A stretch of DNA of 64,000 bases from Spironucleus salmonicida. Lineage: Eukaryota; Fornicata; Diplomonadida; Hexamitidae. A model generated the notes under the pieces. That model saw nothing but the letters and a program-made list of their open reading frames with translations, was not told the DNA's origin and ran no database searches. Positions 60,131 to 64,000 of this stretch are shown here, one piece after another (within the stretch, counting starts at the first letter, position 1; the number at the start of each line of letters is the position of its first letter). Location of the stretch: positions 132,001 through 196,000 of the forward strand of contig CM035322.1 of the NCBI GenBank assembly GCA_000497125.2. Direction: 5' to 3'. A program made the translations under genes and the position numbers.

Positions 60131-61141
60131 ATGTCATATATTATAGACATTGGATCCTACATGACTAGATAAGGTATAACCGGAAATGTACTTCCAGATC
60201 TATAATTTCGTTCTATTTTTCTCACTGAAAGGTATCAAAAAGCATCTATATAGCATGCCTCTAAAGCTAGACAACCATACGGATCACAGTAGATCCCACT
60301 CTATACTCTGGAAAACGCAATCACCTCTGGCGGGAAAGAGTTATTTTCGGGTGCTATTTTTGATCTCCTGCACCACTCCTTGCTGGATATTCAGCTCGAT
60401 AATCTGCTGATTCTGCTACCCCCAACGATCCCTACGCTTGAGCAGAAGATTTTGTTGAATCGTATTTTCGACGAGCTTTCTGTGGACAAGCTTTCCATGT
60501 TATAAACGCCTGCAACGTCTTTGTACTCGGCAGGCCGCGTGGACGGCCTCGTAGTCGACTCCGGCGAGACACTGACACGGGTCTAGTGCGTAATAGACGG
60601 TTTTGCAACTGATCAACTCCTGTAGAAAGGCGCTGGACGCTGGGCGACGCGAGACCTTTTCGACGCCTTTCAGGCGAATGGGCATCTGAGTTTGATCTTC
60701 GACGACGAAAGCCGGCAGATGAACGACGAGGCCGAGTTGTGGTACTGCGATCTGCTCAAATAGCAGATATCTGGCGAGGGCTAAACGCTGCGTTTGCCAG
60801 ACGGCTAGATGGTGCAAATCCCATTAGATGGCTACCTGCAAACGGTAGCTCGGAATGCTGAATCGGTTTGTAGACTCATAAGCCGCGCCGTTGAGGGCCA
60901 GAGCAGTATTTTTAGGACCAAATTGCTATCAAATATCGTTGTTGCTGGCGGTAATAGCATGACGTATACTTTTTAGGAGTAAATGCTGTAAACACTGCAA
61001 AAATAGCACAAAGTCACAATTTTTGCACAGCCAAATAGAAACTCAGCCTAGTGGACAGGTGCATCTGCGATAGCTAGTTTGAGTTCGTTCAAAAGTCAAT
61101 ATTGTACAAAATAGTAGTGGTAAGAAAAAGGCTTCTAGTGA
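60131..61141 (+). CDS. divergent actin-related protein (ARP)
   Basis: A 336-residue actin-fold protein from AAAATG to TAGTGA. Visible: IIDIGSYMTRQG (phosphate 1 loop, normally DNGSG), YTLENAITSGG, LLILLPPTIPTLEQK, GLVVDSGETLTRVQCVIDG (phosphate 2) and VVAGGNSMTYTFQEQM (compare LxGGxxxxPGF), then QWTGASAIASLSSF near the end. The loop residues differ much from actin, so nucleotide binding may be weak. It is shorter than actin (about 375 residues). The first 150 bases are AT-rich, and the remainder jumps to roughly half G+C. Confidence 0.75.
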
Positions 61142-61150
61142 TAAAATGCT

Positions 61151-62320
61151 TCATTCTTAAATTACTTTATTTTTTTCGATTAATGCCTTGGTTTTATACT
61201 CATTATCTATGCAATCAAGTGTCTACTAAAATAAATCCTTACTATTCTTAGCTAACTCAGCGTTAAACCAGTTAATTTCCTTTAAACAATTCTCCTTTTT
61301 GCTGAAAATCGCCTATTTAATTATATCAGAAAACTCATCAGCTTTGGTCATCACCTCAGCGCGTTCACTAAGAACTTAACCGTAAATTCCGTATTCAGGC
61401 CGCGTATCATAACCTTAAAATAGCTATTATTTTAACAGTAAAAATTTACCAGGGGCAGTCACAATATGAGCTTTGTAACATGCCTTTCCGAAAACGGCAT
61501 GAACTATCCAACCAGCAGGTGCATAACCCTGAGCAACAGTAGCTATTGCACCAGCCATATTCCTTATTTAGTTATACAGAAATGATTGACCGTGGACGAT
61601 CAATTTTGAGTAAGCTATACCATTTTCTATTTTTGCTGGCTGGAATTCGATTTGGAGCATCTTACGGAGGGTGGCTGATATAGCATTAAAGGAATCAGAA
61701 GGAGCAAAATTATGATAATGTACTGCTCGCGTCAGAAATGCTAATTAGTTTACTCTATTTAAATTCTCAAGAATTTATTCGTCGAAGATTTTTATTTGAT
61801 CCTCCGGGGCTTCTGGACAGTTAATTTATTTGAAAATAACTGGTGTCACAAGACATTTAAATAGTTGAAAATCACCTGTATCTGGGAGAGTCAACAAGTT
61901 TTCGTTATACTTTTCATCAATTTATCTTGTGGGGAAGAGCATTTAAAGTGGGAACAGATATTCATAATAACGGGATGAACACATCTAACGGCCATTATAT
62001 TTTGGCACAACACGCATAGAACCAATACAACGGATATCCGCTGGGAGTGAGCTATTAAGAGTTTCGTCAAAGTTATCTAATGGTTCACAATCTACTGTAA
62101 AAAGTGCAGATGCAGCGGAAACACCTTTATCTGTTCTGGAAACTCTATCTAACCGAAGGCGCTTCAAATCATCGTCTCTAGCCAACCCAGATTTTACCAA
62201 CGCATTGATCAGTTCAAGTTCAATCGTTTTAACTTTAGTTTATGATGGTTGAATTGCGGATCCTGAATAATTTTCACCAATATAGGCTAGTGCAATTAAT
62301 TTATGAATTGTCTTTACCAT
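61151..62320 (-). CDS. tRNA pseudouridine synthase, Pus1/TruA-type
   Basis: A 389-residue enzyme that converts uridine to pseudouridine in tRNA. Seen: N-terminal LIALAYIGENYSG, the catalytic block RVSRTDKGVSA near residues 59-69 with its Asp, ADIRCIGSMRVV, a YYEYLFP segment near 117-123, and FLYNQIRNMAGA near residue 248 (family pattern FLxxMVRxMVG). An extended, helical C-terminal tail of ~90 residues is present. Start is ATG at 62320. The family contains the nuclear and cytosolic Pus1. Confidence 0.88.
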
Positions 62321-62672
62321 TTTGGAGGAAAGAAAAATAATTAATAATTAAATTTACTACATCATAACTGAAAAATATAGTATTTAGATAACGTCTAGTA
62401 ATCATTTTCATTCATATAGAACTCATAACTATTATTCAAAGCAAAGTTATGCCTCAAATTTGTCCATTTCTGATTAAGATTGATACTCATATGTTAATAA
62501 TGCTAATAAAACGATATAAATTTCGTATTGATAATAAAACTAAGAAATAATTTGAAATATATCTGTTTAGTTGCAGTAATGATAAGATATTCCTATATTT
62601 AATCATTGTACTATTAATAACGTAAATATTATTCATTAATATGTGATAAATAGAATATAAAATATAACTTAA
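62321..62672. other. intergenic, nothing supported
   Basis: About 350 AT-rich bases containing the promoter of the pseudouridine-synthase gene. No open frame of note and no repeat. Confidence 0.35.
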
Positions 62673-63530
62673 TCATAAGTCTAAATATCTGATCTCATCA
62701 CAATATTATATTTACTCATCATTAGCTAATAATTTCCATCCATCGCACTCTTAAATAATGCCTCTAACTATACTAGACCCTACAAATTTGCCTTCTCTTA
62801 ACATATGAAATCGTTTATTAAACAACATAGTTCTCAATATTTCAATTCTATCATTATACTACAATGTATTAAGTAAACTTGCAGTCATCTTATCTAACAA
62901 AATATAACTATTCTAAAGTTTAACCTCAATATACTGATTTTCTAATTAAAATTAAACTTTCATACCTTCTAACATTCTAGAGCTAATAATTTCTTTTTAA
63001 ATTAATTCTAAATCCTTAGGTTAATTAAACTATAAATTAATTAAAGGAGTAGTGGTATCTATATATTAAGTTGAAATTATAATATCAATGTTATTTTATA
63101 TATCATAAATACACTACTAAGAATCTTCCATAGATGAATCAAATATGATAACATTTGATTAGATTTATGACATTTAAGTTGAAAAATAAGAAAAACTAGA
63201 GTTTTTAAGTTCGTGTAACCCTTTTAATAATTAAACTAAAAAATCTAGTTAAAAGCCATTAGCATAGATAATAACTTTCTTCGCGGCTGTTTATTTATAT
63301 ATTAAATCAGTATCTATTGGCAATATGAAAATTTTAGCGTCCTATCTTTGAATTTCGCAGATAGGCCCTTTTTAGTCAGAATAAGTTTCAATTAATGTGA
63401 GAGAAGATGAAACATCTAATTGGTTAGTGATTACTTTCTTATTAATCTTTGTGATTCCCTAAATAGGTATTATAGTAAACATCCCTGTTATAAAAAATTC
63501 AGATGATTCTACTATTAATAGCCTATTCAT
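62673..63530 (-). CDS. hypothetical protein, 285 aa
   Basis: Open frame from TAAAATG at 63530 to TTATGA. Sequence has beta-strand character at the N-terminus (LLIVESSEFFITGMF, then VITNQLDVSSSLTLIE), a DILPID-like strand and a more helical end (LLDKMTASLLNTLQYNDRIE). Many Gln codons are TAA/TAG. No membrane segment or signal. Not assigned. Confidence 0.55.
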
Positions 63531-63566
63531 TTTAGAGTGAAAAACATAATATAGATAATAATTATA

Positions 63567-64000
63567 TCAAGTTTACTTTGTTATATCAAAAAATGTACTT
63601 AGTACAAAAGAAGATATATTAATTAAAATAACGATAACTGTAGCACAAATTAATCCAATAAGTTTGGGTATATTCGGTTTCTTCTTCATCATTGAAACTT
63701 CTTCTTAATTTATATCCGTAACATAAATTGAATTTTACAACTAAGTTTCTGGTATAGCTAGCTACAAATCACTTTAATTATTCTAATTTTAATTAGTTAT
63801 AAATATTTCCCCGATTTCTTTATTTTTGTATAAAAACAATATAGGGAATATCCAGTATTCAATGTACCCTAAAATACTAGCCATAATACTAAAAACTTTC
63901 AGAATATCAGGTATTAGTATACTAAATCCACAGGAAATAAATACAATACAGATCCATATGAGAATATAAACTATATATCCTTTTTAGTATCTTTATTTTA
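63567..64000 (-). CDS. C-terminal part of an amino-acid transporter (AAAP-like), partial
   Basis: Only the last ~144 codons lie in the window; the gene continues past 64000. Three hydrophobic segments are seen: IVYILIWICIVFISCGFS; SIMASILGYIEYWIFPILFL; and, after a Gln/Asn-rich loop, KLIGLICATVIVILINISSF. The pattern GFSILIPDILKVFSIMAS...FPILFLYK resembles the last helices of amino-acid/auxin permeases (AAAP). Assignment is tentative because the conserved core is outside. It ends ACTTGA. Confidence 0.55.

Overview
The window reads as nuclear DNA of a hexamitin diplomonad (the Hexamita / Spironucleus / Trepomonas group). Recognisable proteins (SMC, chromodomain-SNF2, Rrp5, aldolase, cathepsin, annexin, Pus1) only read through when TAA and TAG are taken as glutamine and TGA as the only stop. 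The same code occurs in ciliates. The tight, apparently intron-free layout, a class II fructose-bisphosphate aldolase, an alpha-giardin-like annexin, papain-family proteases and several flagellar proteins all favour a diplomonad. Base composition is very AT-rich, roughly a quarter G+C. I placed genes by reading all frames with TGA as the only stop; every coding interval given is a whole number of codons, and most start at an A-rich AAAATG-like site.

Layout. 1-10.2 kb: small orphan genes, an acyltransferase, a SHIPPO-repeat flagellar protein and a 1653-residue chromodomain-SNF2 remodeller on the minus strand. 10.4-20.6 kb: orphan genes and two Rrp5-type ribosome-biogenesis genes, one short on the plus strand and one full-length on the minus strand. 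20.6-24.8 kb: orphan and coiled-coil genes, a leucine-rich-repeat gene and a cathepsin. 24.8-26.2 kb: first copy of a GC-rich two-gene cassette. 26.3-30.5 kb: coiled-coil gene, tail-anchored ankyrin gene, and a decayed papain-family gene in a 1.4 kb gap. 30.5-38.2 kb: orphan gene, auxin-carrier-like transporter, WD40 gene, probable dynein-docking coiled-coil gene, UBA-like gene. 38.6-41.1 kb: orphan gene with its start codon at the edge of the second cassette copy. 41.3-49.1 kb: small genes, coiled coil, aldolase, membrane protein, annexin, minimal E1-like protein. 49.1-64 kb: SMC3-like ATPase, BLOC1S1-like protein, Aha1, coiled coils, actin-related protein, Pus1-type pseudouridine synthase and the end of an amino-acid transporter.

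The genes are not in operons. They are packed in divergent and convergent pairs, with convergent stops often 2-16 bases apart and divergent starts as little as 7 bases apart. About 22 of 54 stop codons sit in AGTGA, resembling the diplomonad polyadenylation signal AGTRAA. The most unusual feature is the 1.36 kb cassette at 24845-26200 and 39739-41094. It is near 60% G+C, about 99% identical between copies, and carries a coiled-coil gene and an ankyrin-like gene that use TAG but not TAA for glutamine.
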